Assembly (NCBI RefSeq): GCF_014489615.1
Contig: NZ_CP060825.1
Coordinates: 868,001 to 932,000 of the forward strand
DNA from: Streptomyces genisteinicus
GTDB lineage: Bacteria; Actinomycetota; Actinomycetes; Streptomycetales; Streptomycetaceae
Direction of reading: 5' to 3'
Length of the DNA: 64,000 bases
The notes below the pieces were generated by a model that saw nothing but the letters and a program-made list of their open reading frames with translations, was not told where the DNA came from and searched no databases. Positions 8,196-17,184 of the stretch are shown here, in pieces (positions within the stretch are counted from its first letter, which is position 1; each line of letters opens with the position of its first letter). The translations under genes and the position numbers were made by a program.

Positions 8196-9548
8196 ATGAC
8201 CGAAGTGCTCCTGCTCGCCGTGGCGGTGCTGCTCTCACTGGCCTGCGGTGTCTTCGTCGCGGCGGAGTTCTCGCTCACCACCGTCGAACGCGGCGAGCTC
8301 GAACGCGCCGCCGAGCGGGGCGAGCGGGGCGCGGCCGGCGCCCTGAAGGCCGTCCGCAGCCTCACGTTCCAGCTCTCCGGCGCCCAGCTCGGCATCACCG
8401 TGACCAACCTCGTCGTGGGCATGCTCTCCGAGCCGTCCATCGCCGCGCTCATCCGCGGGCCGGTGGAGGACCTGGGCCTGTCCCCCTCCGTCGCCTCGTC
8501 GGTGGCGCTGGTCATCGGCACCGCCCTGTCCACGGTCGTGCTGATGGTGGTGGGCGAGCTGGTGCCCAAGAACTGGGCCATCTCCTCGCCGCTGGCCGTG
8601 GCGAAGGTGGTCGCGCCGCCGCAGCGGTTCTTCACCGCCGCCTTCCGCCCGCTGATCGGGCACCTCAACAGCACCGCCAACCGGATCGTGACACGGCTCG
8701 GGATGGAGCCCACCGAGGAGCTGGCGTCCGCGCGCAGCCCCAAGGAGCTGGTGGCGCTCGCCCGGCACTCGGCGAAGGCCGGGGCGCTGGAGGCGGACAC
8801 GGCCGAGCTCTTCGTCCGGACGCTGAACCTCGCGGATCTCACGGCCGAGAACGTGATGACGCCGCGGGTCCAGGTGATGGCCCTGGACGCGTCGGCGACC
8901 GCCGAGGACGTCGCGAACGCGACCCGGGCGACCGGCCTCTCCCGCTTCCCCGTGTACCGGGGCAGCCTGGACACGGTCGTGGGCATCGCGCACATCAAGG
9001 ACGTGTTGGCCCTGCCCGCCGGCGAACGGCCGCGCCGGCGGGTGTCGGACCTGCTGCGCGAGCCGGTGCTCGTGCCGGAGACGCTCACCGTCGACCGGCT
9101 GCTCGACCGCCTCTCGGGCCGTTCGGCGATGGCCGTGGTGATCGACGAGTACGGCGGGACCGCGGGCGTCGTCACGCTGGAGGACATCGTCGAGGAGGTC
9201 GTCGGCGAGGTGCGGGACGAGCACGACCCGCACGAGACGCCCGACCTGGCGCGGGCGGGCGAGGACGCCGACGGCCGCCTGCTCTGGTCCGCCGACGGCG
9301 CCGCCCGCACGGACCAGCTCGCGACGATCGGCCTGGACGTCCCGGACGGGCCCTACGAGACGCTCGCCGGGGTCGTCGCCACCGAACTGGGCCGCATCCC
9401 GGCCGAGGGCGACCGCATCGACCTCGCGGGCTGGCGCCTCGACGTGGTCGACGCCGCCGGGCGGCGGGCCGCCCGGGTCCTGATGCACGCGCCGCTCGCC
9501 GGTGACGGCGCCGAGGACGGCGGACTCACCGAGGAGGCCGGACGATGA
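8196..9548 (+). CDS. CorC/HlyC-type (CNNM) membrane transporter, first copy
   Basis: This 450-residue protein has four parts. They are an N-terminal DUF21/CNNM domain with about four membrane segments (residues 1-190), a CBS-domain pair with NVMTPRVQVMAL at about residue 225, TLEDIVEEVVGEVRDEH at about 335, and a C-terminal CorC_HlyC domain. Family members are implicated in Mg2+ or Co2+ efflux; older databases call them hemolysins. The strong GGAGGTGA site supports the start. The gene overlaps the second copy by 4 bp. Confidence 0.92.
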   Translation: MTEVLLLAVAVLLSLACGVFVAAEFSLTTVERGELERAAERGERGAAGALKAVRSLTFQLSGAQLGITVTNLVVGMLSEPSIAALIRGPVEDLGLSPSVASSVALVIGTALSTVVLMVVGELVPKNWAISSPLAVAKVVAPPQRFFTAAFRPLIGHLNSTANRIVTRLGMEPTEELASARSPKELVALARHSAKAGALEADTAELFVRTLNLADLTAENVMTPRVQVMALDASATAEDVANATRATGLSRFPVYRGSLDTVVGIAHIKDVLALPAGERPRRRVSDLLREPVLVPETLTVDRLLDRLSGRSAMAVVIDEYGGTAGVVTLEDIVEEVVGEVRDEHDPHETPDLARAGEDADGRLLWSADGAARTDQLATIGLDVPDGPYETLAGVVATELGRIPAEGDRIDLAGWRLDVVDAAGRRAARVLMHAPLAGDGAEDGGLTEEAGR

Positions 9549-10561
9549 CCGGGATCCAGTTGTTCATCGGCCTGCTCACCCTGGTCGTCAACGCCTTCTT
9601 CGTCGGCGCCGAGTTCGCGCTGATCTCCGTGCGCCGCAGCCAGGTCGAGCCGGAGGCGCAGGCGGGCAACCGTCGCGCGCGCAGCGTGCTGTGGGCCCTG
9701 GAGCACGTGTCGGCGCTGCTGGCGGCGGCCCAACTGGGCATCACGCTGTGCACCCTGGTGCTCGGCATCGTGGCCGAACCGGCCATCGCCCACCTGCTGG
9801 AACCGGTCTTCGACGCGATCGGCGTGCCGCACGGCGCGGTGCACCCGATCTCGTTCGTCATCGCCCTGGCGCTCGCCACCTACCTGCACATGCTGCTCGG
9901 CGAGATGGTGCCGAAGAACATCGCGCTCGCGGAGCCGGTGCGCTCGGCACTGCTGCTCGGTCCGCCGCTGGTGGCGCTGGCCCGGGCGCTGCGTCCGGTG
10001 ATCTTCACCATCAACGCGCTGGCCAACGGTCTGCTGAAGCTGCTGCGGGTGGAGCCGAAGGACGAGGTGTCGGCCACGTTCTCGGACGACGAGCTCGCCT
10101 CGCTCGTCCAGGACTCAGGCGAGGCCGGGCTCCTCGACGACCGTGCCGCGGAACGTCTGCGCGACGCCCTGGAGCTGGGCCGCCGTCCGGTGCGCGACGT
10201 GGTGATGCCGGTCGAGCAGGTCGTCTACGCGAAGGCCGGGACCACACCGGAGCAGCTGGAGCGGCTGTCGGTCGAGTCGGGGTTCTCGCGGTTCCCGGTG
10301 ATCGACACCGGGCGGCGCATCCTCGGCTACCTGCACGTGAAGGACGCCCTGGACGCCACTCCCCGGGATCTTCCGTTCCCCGTGACGGCGATGCGCCCGA
10401 TCGCCCGGGTGCGGGCGACGACGCCGCTGGACGACGTGCTCACGGCGATGCGGCGCAGCCGGACGCACCTGGCCGCCGTGCTCGACGAGGACGGCCGGCC
10501 GGAGGGTCTGGTGACCATGGAGGACATCCTCCGCGAGCTGGTCGGCCGCCCGTCGCGCTGA
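9545..10561 (+). CDS. CorC/HlyC-type (CNNM) membrane transporter, second copy
   Basis: This 338-residue paralogue of the upstream protein has the DUF21 membrane domain (QLFIGLLTLVVNAFFVGAEF at the N-terminus, then LGITLCTLVLG and LHMLLGEMVPKNIAL). It also has a CBS pair ending MRRSRTHLAAVLDEDG and TMEDILRELVG, but it stops there and lacks the C-terminal CorC_HlyC domain. ATGA overlap with the first copy implies coupled translation and probably a heteromeric complex. Confidence 0.92.
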   Translation: MTGIQLFIGLLTLVVNAFFVGAEFALISVRRSQVEPEAQAGNRRARSVLWALEHVSALLAAAQLGITLCTLVLGIVAEPAIAHLLEPVFDAIGVPHGAVHPISFVIALALATYLHMLLGEMVPKNIALAEPVRSALLLGPPLVALARALRPVIFTINALANGLLKLLRVEPKDEVSATFSDDELASLVQDSGEAGLLDDRAAERLRDALELGRRPVRDVVMPVEQVVYAKAGTTPEQLERLSVESGFSRFPVIDTGRRILGYLHVKDALDATPRDLPFPVTAMRPIARVRATTPLDDVLTAMRRSRTHLAAVLDEDGRPEGLVTMEDILRELVGRPSR

Positions 10562-10639
10562 GCCCCGCCCTCCGGGCCCGGTCCGGTGCGCCGCCGTCGT
10601 GGCGGTGTGCCGGGCCGGGCCCGGCCCGGTGGGCGGGGC
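10562..10639. terminator. GC-rich hairpin between convergent genes
   Basis: GCCCCGCCC at 10562-10570 pairs perfectly with GGGCGGGGC at 10631-10639, with further self-complementary GGGCCCGG/CCGGGCCC segments inside. It follows the second CNNM stop directly and faces the end of the MDMPI-type gene, so it may serve both strands. Confidence 0.55.
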
Positions 10640-10675
10640 CGGAAAGCGGTCGCCGCGCGCCGGCTCCCCACCGCG

Positions 10676-11683
10676 TCAGAACACGGTCGCCGCGCGCCAG
10701 CTCTCCACCACGGCCGGATCGCCGGCCACCGTCAGGCGCCGGTCCCCGGGCGCACGGCGCCCGTGGACGAAGAGCAGCAGGTCGGCGGCGGTGCCGGTCA
10801 CCTCCGCCGAGGGTGCGGGCCCCGCGGTCCGGGTCCAGGAGAAGCCGTCGGGCCCGAAGGCGACGGTCCAGGCCGCGCCGGTGTCGGCGGCGGTCAGGCG
10901 TACGGTGCCCGCCGGGAGCGCGGCCACCAGCCGGGCGAGGCGCGGCAGGTGCGGCAGGTTCTCCAGGAACTCCTCGACCCCGTCGGCCGCCGTGCCCGCC
11001 GCGATGTCCGGTTCCCTGCCGAGGGAGAGCTCCGCGTCGGCGAGGTGCACGACCGCCTCGAAGAGCAGGCGGCGGGCGTAGGCGGCGACGTGCTGGTCGG
11101 CTCCGCACGACCAGATCGGCGCCTCCGGGTCGACCTTGCGCAGGACGGCGAGCGAGAGTCCGGCGGACTCGGCCGTCCACGCCGGGAGGCCGGACGGGTC
11201 GGCGGGGAGGGCGAGGGGCACGTCACGGGCCGAGACCGGCTCACAGGCCCGCACGCCCACCACGTGGGCCGCCCAGCGGTGGGTGGCGCCGTGGTGCCGG
11301 ACGAGGTCGGCGAAGGTCCAGCCGGGGCAGGTCGTGACCGGGGTGGCCGGGTCCACGTCGCGGACCACCGCGGTGAACCGCCGTACCGTGTGCTCGATCG
11401 CCTCGCAGTAGAGCTCGTGCTGGTCGTCGTCGAGGCCGAAGCTCTCCGGCAGCCGCAGCAGCGTCTCGCGCCAGGGGCCGGCGGGGCTGCGGCCGGCCGC
11501 CCGGCGCAGGAGGCGTCCGAGACTCCTGCGGTCCGACGGGGGGAGTCTGTCCAGCAGGGAGCCGGTGGTCTCCAGCCACTTCACGGCGGTGTCCGGGTCG
11601 AGTGTCTCGTCGTCGCAGGTGTCGATCGTGGCCACCACGTCCGCCAGCGCCTCCGCCAGCGTGTTGAGCAGGGCATCGCTCAC
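10676..11683 (-). CDS. Maleylpyruvate isomerase family (mycothiol-dependent, DinB-like) protein
   Basis: This 335-residue protein has an unusual N-terminal helical segment of about 90 residues. A mycothiol-dependent maleylpyruvate isomerase (MDMPI/DinB-fold) domain follows, with signature CPGWTFADLVRHHGATHRWAA. A C-terminal MDMPI domain contains FGPDGFSWTR and TAADLLLFVHGRR. Streptomyces uses mycothiol instead of glutathione, and such proteins catalyse thiol-dependent reactions on unknown substrates. GTG 11683 is preceded by a good ribosome site (GGGAGGGGAGC). Confidence 0.82.
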   Translation of the reverse strand: MSDALLNTLAEALADVVATIDTCDDETLDPDTAVKWLETTGSLLDRLPPSDRRSLGRLLRRAAGRSPAGPWRETLLRLPESFGLDDDQHELYCEAIEHTVRRFTAVVRDVDPATPVTTCPGWTFADLVRHHGATHRWAAHVVGVRACEPVSARDVPLALPADPSGLPAWTAESAGLSLAVLRKVDPEAPIWSCGADQHVAAYARRLLFEAVVHLADAELSLGREPDIAAGTAADGVEEFLENLPHLPRLARLVAALPAGTVRLTAADTGAAWTVAFGPDGFSWTRTAGPAPSAEVTGTAADLLLFVHGRRAPGDRRLTVAGDPAVVESWRAATVF

Positions 11684-11744
11684 TGATTGCTCCCCTCCCG
11701 GTACGGAACCGACGGACCTTACCGCGCGGTACGATCGCTGCGCC

Positions 11745-12581
11745 ATGGAGATGAATGCCAACTACACCAGTTTCGTCGCGGTCGGTGACTCGTTCACCGA
11801 GGGCATGTCGGACCTCCTGCCCGACGGCAGCTACCGCGGCTGGGCCGACCTGCTCGCCGCCCGCCTGGCCGCCCGCACCCCCGGCTTCGCCTACGCCAAC
11901 CTCGCCGTGCGCGGCAAGCTCATCGGCCAGATCGTCGAGGAGCAGGTCGGCGTGGCCGCGGCCATGCGCGCCGACGTGGTCACCCTGGTCGGCGGCCTCA
12001 ACGACACCCTGCGCCCCAAGTGCGACATGGGCCGGGTCCGCGGGCTGCTCGACCAGGCGGTGGAGACGCTCGCCCCCTCCTGCGGCACGCTGGTGCTGAT
12101 GCGCTCCCCCGGCCGCAGCGGCCCCGTGCAGCAGCGCTTCCGGCCGCGGATGGAGGAGCTGTTCGCGCACATCGACACCCTCGCCGCCCGCCACGGCGCG
12201 CTCGTCGTCGACCTGTACGGCGCCGAGGTGCTGGCCGACCAGCGGATGTGGGACGTCGACCGGCTCCACCTCACGGCCGAGGGGCACCGCCGGGTCGCCG
12301 AGGCCGTCTGGCAGACCCTCGGACTCGACGCCGAGGACGACTGGCGGGCGGGGCTGCCCCCGGCCGTCCTGCCCGGGTGGGGAGTGCGCCGGATCGCGGA
12401 CCTGCGCTTCGCCCGTCAGCATCTCGGGCCGTGGATCGGGCGCCGGCTCACCGGCCGCTCGTCCGGCGACGGCCGCCCGGCCAAGCGTCCCGAGCTGGCT
12501 CCCTACGAGGCGGCCGCCGCGGCGGCGGAGCGGGACGGGCACCTGCCCGGCACCGGTCCGGCGCCCTCGGACCGTTCGTAG
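11745..12581 (+). CDS. SGNH/GDSL-type hydrolase
   Basis: This 278-residue protein has the block I nucleophile VGDSFTEGM at about residue 13, block III VGGLNDTLRP and block V DRLHLTAEGH with the catalytic Asp and His. There is no signal peptide, so it is probably a cytoplasmic esterase or lipase. The last 30 residues are charged and Ala/Glu-rich. The start is ATG 11745, with an in-frame ATG two codons later as an alternative. Confidence 0.9.
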   Translation: MEMNANYTSFVAVGDSFTEGMSDLLPDGSYRGWADLLAARLAARTPGFAYANLAVRGKLIGQIVEEQVGVAAAMRADVVTLVGGLNDTLRPKCDMGRVRGLLDQAVETLAPSCGTLVLMRSPGRSGPVQQRFRPRMEELFAHIDTLAARHGALVVDLYGAEVLADQRMWDVDRLHLTAEGHRRVAEAVWQTLGLDAEDDWRAGLPPAVLPGWGVRRIADLRFARQHLGPWIGRRLTGRSSGDGRPAKRPELAPYEAAAAAAERDGHLPGTGPAPSDRS

Positions 12582-12626
12582 CAACGCACAACCGGGGCCA
12601 TGGCGCTGGCCTGCAGAAACCACCAG

Positions 12627-12641
12627 TAGAATCCGGACACG
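12627..12641 (+). promoter_or_regulatory. Likely promoter -10 element for a leaderless purB mRNA
   Basis: TAGAAT at 12627-12632 lies 8 bp before the purB GTG at 12641, and no ribosome-binding site precedes the GTG. This spacing predicts that transcription starts at or next to the start codon. The -35 region is not recognisable. Confidence 0.5.
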
Positions 12642-14083
12642 TGACTGCTGTGTCTGCGAAGCCTCGCATCCCCAATGTCCTGGCCGGCCGCTACGCCTCC
12701 GCGGAGCTCGCCGTCCTCTGGTCCCCCGAGGAGAAGGTCCGCCTCGAGCGCCGGCTCTGGCTCGCCGTCCTGCGCGCCCAGAAGGACCTCGGGATCGACG
12801 TCCCGGACGCGGCGCTCGACGACTACGAGCGGGTGCTGGAGACGGTCGACCTGGGGTCGATCGCCGAGCGCGAGAAGGTCACCCGGCACGATGTGAAGGC
12901 CCGGATCGAGGAGTTCAACGCCCTCGCCGGCCACGAGCACGTCCACAAGGGCATGACCTCGCGTGATCTGACGGAGAACGTCGAGCAGCTCCAGATCCGG
13001 CTCTCGCTGGAGCTGGTGCGCGACCGCACGGTCGCCGTGCTGGCACGGCTCGGCAAGCTGTCCGGCGAGTACGCCGAGCTCGTCATGGCCGGCCGCTCGC
13101 ACAACGTGGCCGCGCAGGCCACCACCCTGGGCAAGCGCTTCGCCACCGCCGCCGACGAACTGCTCGTCGCCTACGCCCGGCTGGAGGACCTTCTCGGCCG
13201 GTACCCGCTGCGCGGGATCAAGGGCCCGGTCGGCACCGCGCAGGACATGCTCGACCTGCTGGGCGGCGACGCCGCGAAGCTGGCCGAGCTGGAGCAGCGC
13301 ATCGCGGGCCACCTCGGCTTCGCACAGGCGTTCACCTCGGTGGGCCAGGTCTACCCGCGCTCGCTCGACTACGACGTGGTCTCCGCGCTGGTGCAGCTGG
13401 CCGCCGCCCCGTCCTCCGTCGCGAAGACGATCCGGCTGATGGCCGGCCACGAACTGGTGACCGAGGGCTTCAAGCCCGGCCAGGTCGGCTCGTCCGCGAT
13501 GCCGCACAAGATGAACACGCGCTCCTGCGAGCGGGTCAACGGTCTGACGGTCATCCTGCGCGGTTACGCCTCGATGACCGGCGAGCTCGCCGGCGACCAG
13601 TGGAACGAGGGCGACGTCTCCTGCTCGGTGGTGCGGCGCGTGGCGCTGCCCGACGCGTTCTTCGCGCTGGACGGTCTGCTGGAGACCTTCCTGACCGTGC
13701 TCGACGAGTTCGGCGCCTTCCCGGCCGTGGTGGCCCGGGAGCTCGACCGCTACCTGCCCTTCCTCGCGACGACCAAGGTCCTGATGGGCGCGGTCCGCGC
13801 CGGTGTCGGCCGGGAGGTCGCGCACGAGGCCATCAAGGAGCACGCCGTCGCCTCCGCCCTGGCCATGCGCGAGCAGGGCGCGGAGCGCAACGAACTGCTC
13901 GACAGGCTGGCCGGCGACGGGCGCATCCCGCTGGACCGGGCGCAGCTCGACGAGCTGATGGCGGACAAGCTGTCGTTCACCGGCGGTGCCGCGGGCCAGG
14001 TCGCGGCCGTGGTCTCCCGGATCGAGGAGATCGTGAAGCAGCACCCGCAGGCAGCGCTCTACGCGCCGGGAGCGATCCTCTGA
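12641..14083 (+). CDS. purB: Adenylosuccinate lyase
   Basis: This 480-residue fumarase/aspartase-superfamily enzyme acts at two steps of purine synthesis (SAICAR to AICAR, adenylosuccinate to AMP). The signature loop reads VGSSAMPHKMNTRSCERVNG. The second conserved block lies at MAGRSHNVAAQATT, and an N-terminal HEHVHKGMTSRDL segment carries a catalytic histidine. The start is GTG 12641 (first residues MTAVSAKPRIPNV). The next gene begins at its stop codon, so the pair is probably co-transcribed. Confidence 0.96.
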   Translation: MTAVSAKPRIPNVLAGRYASAELAVLWSPEEKVRLERRLWLAVLRAQKDLGIDVPDAALDDYERVLETVDLGSIAEREKVTRHDVKARIEEFNALAGHEHVHKGMTSRDLTENVEQLQIRLSLELVRDRTVAVLARLGKLSGEYAELVMAGRSHNVAAQATTLGKRFATAADELLVAYARLEDLLGRYPLRGIKGPVGTAQDMLDLLGGDAAKLAELEQRIAGHLGFAQAFTSVGQVYPRSLDYDVVSALVQLAAAPSSVAKTIRLMAGHELVTEGFKPGQVGSSAMPHKMNTRSCERVNGLTVILRGYASMTGELAGDQWNEGDVSCSVVRRVALPDAFFALDGLLETFLTVLDEFGAFPAVVARELDRYLPFLATTKVLMGAVRAGVGREVAHEAIKEHAVASALAMREQGAERNELLDRLAGDGRIPLDRAQLDELMADKLSFTGGAAGQVAAVVSRIEEIVKQHPQAALYAPGAIL

Positions 14084-14649
14084 CGAGGTTCTCCCCCGCG
14101 GAGCTGGAGGCCGCCCGCGACCGGCTCGTGCCGGACGTGGTCGCGGACGGCCTCCGGGTGCTGTTCTGCGGGATCAACCCCGGTCTGACGACCGCCGTGA
14201 CCGGGCACCACTTCGCCCGTCCGGGCAACCGGTTCTGGCCGGTGCTGCACCGGTCCGGTTTCACGCCCCGGCAGCTGGCGCCGGGGGAACAGGGGCTGCT
14301 GCCCTCGCTCGGCCTCGGCATCACCAACGTGGTGGCCCGTGCGACGGCCCACGCCGACGAGCTGACGGCCGAGGAGTACCGCGAGGGCGGCCGGGTGCTC
14401 ACCGCGAAGGTGGAGCGGCTGCGGCCCCGGTGGCTGGCGGTCGTCGGCATCACCGCGTACCGCACGGCCTTCGGGGAGCGGTCCGCTGCGGTCGGCCCGC
14501 AGGAGCGGCGGATCGGCGACACCCGGATCTGGGTGCTGCCCAACCCGAGCGGGCTCAACGCCCACTGGACGCTGCGGACGATGGCGGACGCCTACGAGGA
14601 ACTGCGCCTGGCGGCGGAGGAGTCCGGGAGCGCGGCGCCACGGCGCTGA
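14080..14649 (+). CDS. mug: G/U mismatch-specific (Mug/TDG-type) DNA glycosylase
   Basis: This protein of about 189 residues excises uracil or thymine from G mismatches. It has the family motifs VLFCGINPGLTT (about residue 25), GHHFARPGNRFWPVL and WVLPNPSGLNAHW. The catalytic asparagine is expected in GINPGL. Similarity begins just after the purB stop. The frame there opens with CTG at 14080, overlapping TGA. The first standard codon is GTG at 14128, which would cut off a conserved-looking N-terminus. I keep 14080 as the most likely start. Confidence 0.85.
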   Translation: MTRFSPAELEAARDRLVPDVVADGLRVLFCGINPGLTTAVTGHHFARPGNRFWPVLHRSGFTPRQLAPGEQGLLPSLGLGITNVVARATAHADELTAEEYREGGRVLTAKVERLRPRWLAVVGITAYRTAFGERSAAVGPQERRIGDTRIWVLPNPSGLNAHWTLRTMADAYEELRLAAEESGSAAPRR

Positions 14650-14897
14650 ACGCCGGCGGGAGCGGGGAGCCATGGCGCCGGCCTCTGCCGCGATCACGGG
14701 GCCGCGTGCGGCGGCGGCGCACGCCCGCGGGGCGCGGGGCCGTGGCCTCGTCGTGTGCCGGTCGCGGGCGGCGGGCGTCGTGCCCCCGCCGGGTGACCGC
14801 CGCAGGGGCTGCGCGCCCGTCGTGGAGCTCACCGGAATCCAGCGCGGACGCCGGCGCGCGGACGCAGGCGCGCGGACGCCGGCGGGCGGAGCGCGTG

Positions 14898-15332
14898 TCA
14901 GGGCGGGTCGGTCGTGGTGACGGCCACCAGGAGCTCCCACCGGTAGCCGTCCGCGGGAGCCGCGGCCACCGCTATCCAGCGCCCGGCCACCCGCCACAGC
15001 AGGACGTCCCCGGCCCGGTGGCCGAGTTCCTCCCAGGGCGGCGGCACGTCCTCCCCCGCGGCCGCCGAGACCGACGCCGACCACAGGCTCATGTGCTGCG
15101 GATCGCCCCACCGCACCGCGAGGGCCGCCGCCAGCGCCTCGCACTCCGCCCGGCACTGCTCCTCCCCCTCCTCCGGCACCGCTTCCCGGCCGGTGCCGTC
15201 CCCGCCCGCCACCGGGAGCCGTGCGAGGTGGTACCCGGGGCCCGCGGCTCCGGACCGCGAGGGGCCGGGCACGTCCGGGAAGTCCCGGCCGCGCAGCAGG
15301 TCGATCTCGGCGAGATGCCGTGCGGTGGTCAT
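14898..15332 (-). CDS. Hypothetical protein, about 144 residues
   Basis: ATG 15332 opens a 144-residue reading frame with natural amino-acid composition. It starts MTTARHLAEIDLLRGRDFPD and has a C-terminal strand-rich part with RAGDVLLWRVAGRWIAVAAAP. I do not recognise the family. There is no signal peptide or membrane segment. It lies divergent from the ROK regulator, with 174 bp between the two starts. A 248-bp GC-rich gap separates its end from mug, and I see nothing there. Confidence 0.65.
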   Translation of the reverse strand: MTTARHLAEIDLLRGRDFPDVPGPSRSGAAGPGYHLARLPVAGGDGTGREAVPEEGEEQCRAECEALAAALAVRWGDPQHMSLWSASVSAAAGEDVPPPWEELGHRAGDVLLWRVAGRWIAVAAAPADGYRWELLVAVTTTDPP

Positions 15333-15506
15333 GACCCCAGTAAACAAGCCCCCTACGACAATTGGCGCACCGTCAGGTCCGGCCCGGCGCCGTCCCGGGC
15401 GGACGGTCGGGTTCCGCAGGTGCGGGACGGCTCGGGGCGGGTGCGCGCTCCCCTGCCGCACCGAGTACGATCCGGCCAGGAAGCGCTCGAACCGGGAGGG
15501 CACACA

Positions 15507-16664
15507 GTGGGGCGGCTGACCGGCGGAGATCCTTCCCTGCTGCGGCGTATCAACTCGGCCGTGGTGCTGCACTCCCTGCGGGGCGCGCAATCCCCCACCC
15601 TGACCGACCTCACCCGCATCACGGGTTTGTCGCGCCCCACGGTCGAGGGCGTGGTCGAGGGACTCGTCGAGGCCGGACTGGTCGTGGAGAGCGTTCCCGA
15701 GGAGGGCGAGGCACGGCGCCAGGGGCGCCCGGCGCGCCGCTACCGCTTCCGTGCGGAGGCCGGCCATCTGCTGGGCATCGAGATCGGCGCCCACCGTGTC
15801 GCGGTCCTGATCTCCGGCCTGGACGGCCGGATCATCGGCGCCGGCTCCCGGGACGTGTCGGAGACGGCGAGCGCGGACGACCGGCTGGACCGCGTGCGGT
15901 CGGTCGTGGCCGACGTGCTGCGCAGGACGGGCGTGGCCCGGAGCAGCCTGCGCGCGGTCGGCGTCGGGTCGCCGGGGATCGTGGAGGCCGACGGCACGGT
16001 ACGCCTGTCGACGGCCCTGCCGGGCTGGACCGGCCTGCCGCTCGGGGAGCGGCTGAGCCGCTCGTTCCGCTGCCCGGTGCTGGTCGAGAACGACGCGAAC
16101 GCGGCGGCCGTGGCCGAGCACTGGAAAGGGGCCGCGCGGGATTCGGACGACATCGTGTTCGTCCTCGCCGGGCTCAGCCCGGGAGCGGGGTCGCTGATCG
16201 GCGGACGGCTGCACCGGGGCTTCGGCGGCGCGGCGGGCGAGATCGGGGCGCTCCACCTGCTGGGCCGCGAGGTCACCCCCGAGACGCTGTTGTCGACGAC
16301 GGACGAGCCGCTGCCGCCGCTCGACGAGCAGGCGGTGGCCGAGGTGTTCGCCCTGGCCAGGGAGGGCGACGAGCAGGCGTGCAAGGCCGTGGACCGGTAC
16401 AACCAGCGGCTCGTGCACGACGTGGCGGCCCTGGTGCTGGCGCTCGACCCGGAGCTGGTGGTCATCGGCGGCTGGGCGGCGGGGCTCGACGGCGTACTGG
16501 CGCCGCTGCGCACCGAGCTGTCGCGCTACTGCCTGCGGCCGCCGCAGGTGACGCTGTCGATGCTGGGCGAGGCGGCGGTGGCGACCGGGGCGCTGCGGGT
16601 GGCTCTGGACCACGTGGAGGAGCAGCTCTTCGCGGTGGAGGGCACGGCGACCGCGCGTCGCTGA
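15507..16664 (+). CDS. ROK family transcriptional regulator
   Basis: This 385-residue protein has an N-terminal winged helix-turn-helix (LTDLTRITGLSRPTVEGVV, residues 30-55) and a C-terminal ROK sugar-kinase fold. The fold contains GIEIGAHRVAVLISGLDG and the catalytic-type aspartate in VENDANAAAVAEHWKG. The usual ROK zinc motif CxCGxxGC is absent: after AGEIGALHLLG there is no cysteine. The phosphate loop is also changed (LSPGAGS). It is probably a sugar-responsive repressor. GTG 15507 is preceded by GGGAGGG at 15494-15500. Confidence 0.88.
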   Translation: MGRLTGGDPSLLRRINSAVVLHSLRGAQSPTLTDLTRITGLSRPTVEGVVEGLVEAGLVVESVPEEGEARRQGRPARRYRFRAEAGHLLGIEIGAHRVAVLISGLDGRIIGAGSRDVSETASADDRLDRVRSVVADVLRRTGVARSSLRAVGVGSPGIVEADGTVRLSTALPGWTGLPLGERLSRSFRCPVLVENDANAAAVAEHWKGAARDSDDIVFVLAGLSPGAGSLIGGRLHRGFGGAAGEIGALHLLGREVTPETLLSTTDEPLPPLDEQAVAEVFALAREGDEQACKAVDRYNQRLVHDVAALVLALDPELVVIGGWAAGLDGVLAPLRTELSRYCLRPPQVTLSMLGEAAVATGALRVALDHVEEQLFAVEGTATARR

Positions 16665-16968
16665 CCGTCGCGGCCTCGTGGGGCAGTGGATCGGAGAGCG
16701 GACGGGGGTGGTTGCTCCGGCCTTTCCACCACGTCGTGCCAGGAACCGAGGGCACCCGGACGGTTCGTCACCGGCGATGTCGCCCCGAGGTCCCTCCTCG
16801 ACGGCGACCCCGTCTCCATCCGGTCGATCAGCGCGCACGCCGGCCACCGGGCGACCAAGGCCAGCCGCACAGCGTGCGCCGTCGCCTGGTTCGGACTCTC
16901 GGGATGGCTCCTGCGGCACATCCTCACCGAGACCATGCAGGCGTCCAGCCGCGCAGCAGGCATCAAGG
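16665..16968. other. 304-bp gap at the left edge of the island
   Basis: I find no convincing gene. A plus-strand frame over 16686-17084 translates to a segment with a hydrophobic stretch (VAWFGLSGWLLRHIL), but its second half lies antisense to the small membrane protein gene and has no family resemblance that I recognise. It may be decayed accessory DNA. Confidence 0.5.
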
Positions 16969-17184
16969 TCACTTCTTCGTGTGCTGCAGCATCGCGTACA
17001 AGACGGCCACCGCAACGCACAGCGTCATGCAGGTGGCGAACGTCGAGGCACCCCAGACCCAGACCTCGGCGGCCGTGCCCTTGAGATCTATGCGAACCAG
17101 AACGGCAATCAAGCCGGCGACGAGCGAGAGAAGGAAGCTGACGACGACGGACCAGAGAAAAGACTGAGGAGTCACGGAACCCAC
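16969..17184 (-). CDS. Small two-helix membrane protein
   Basis: This 71-residue protein has two clear membrane segments, FLWSVVVSFLLSLVAGLIAV (residues 9-28) and ATCMTLCVAVAVLYAML (about residues 50-66), and a lysine-rich end (HTKK). GTG 17184 starts MGSVTPQ, with a second in-frame GTG four codons later. The amino-acid composition is hard to explain by chance in GC-rich DNA. No family is recognised. It sits in the accessory island beside the IS cluster. Confidence 0.6.
   Translation of the reverse strand: MGSVTPQSFLWSVVVSFLLSLVAGLIAVLVRIDLKGTAAEVWVWGASTFATCMTLCVAVAVLYAMLQHTKK

Noticed and set aside
16686..17084. 132-codon plus-strand frame with a hydrophobic stretch
   Set aside because: It lacks family resemblance and its second half is antisense to the more convincing small membrane protein.
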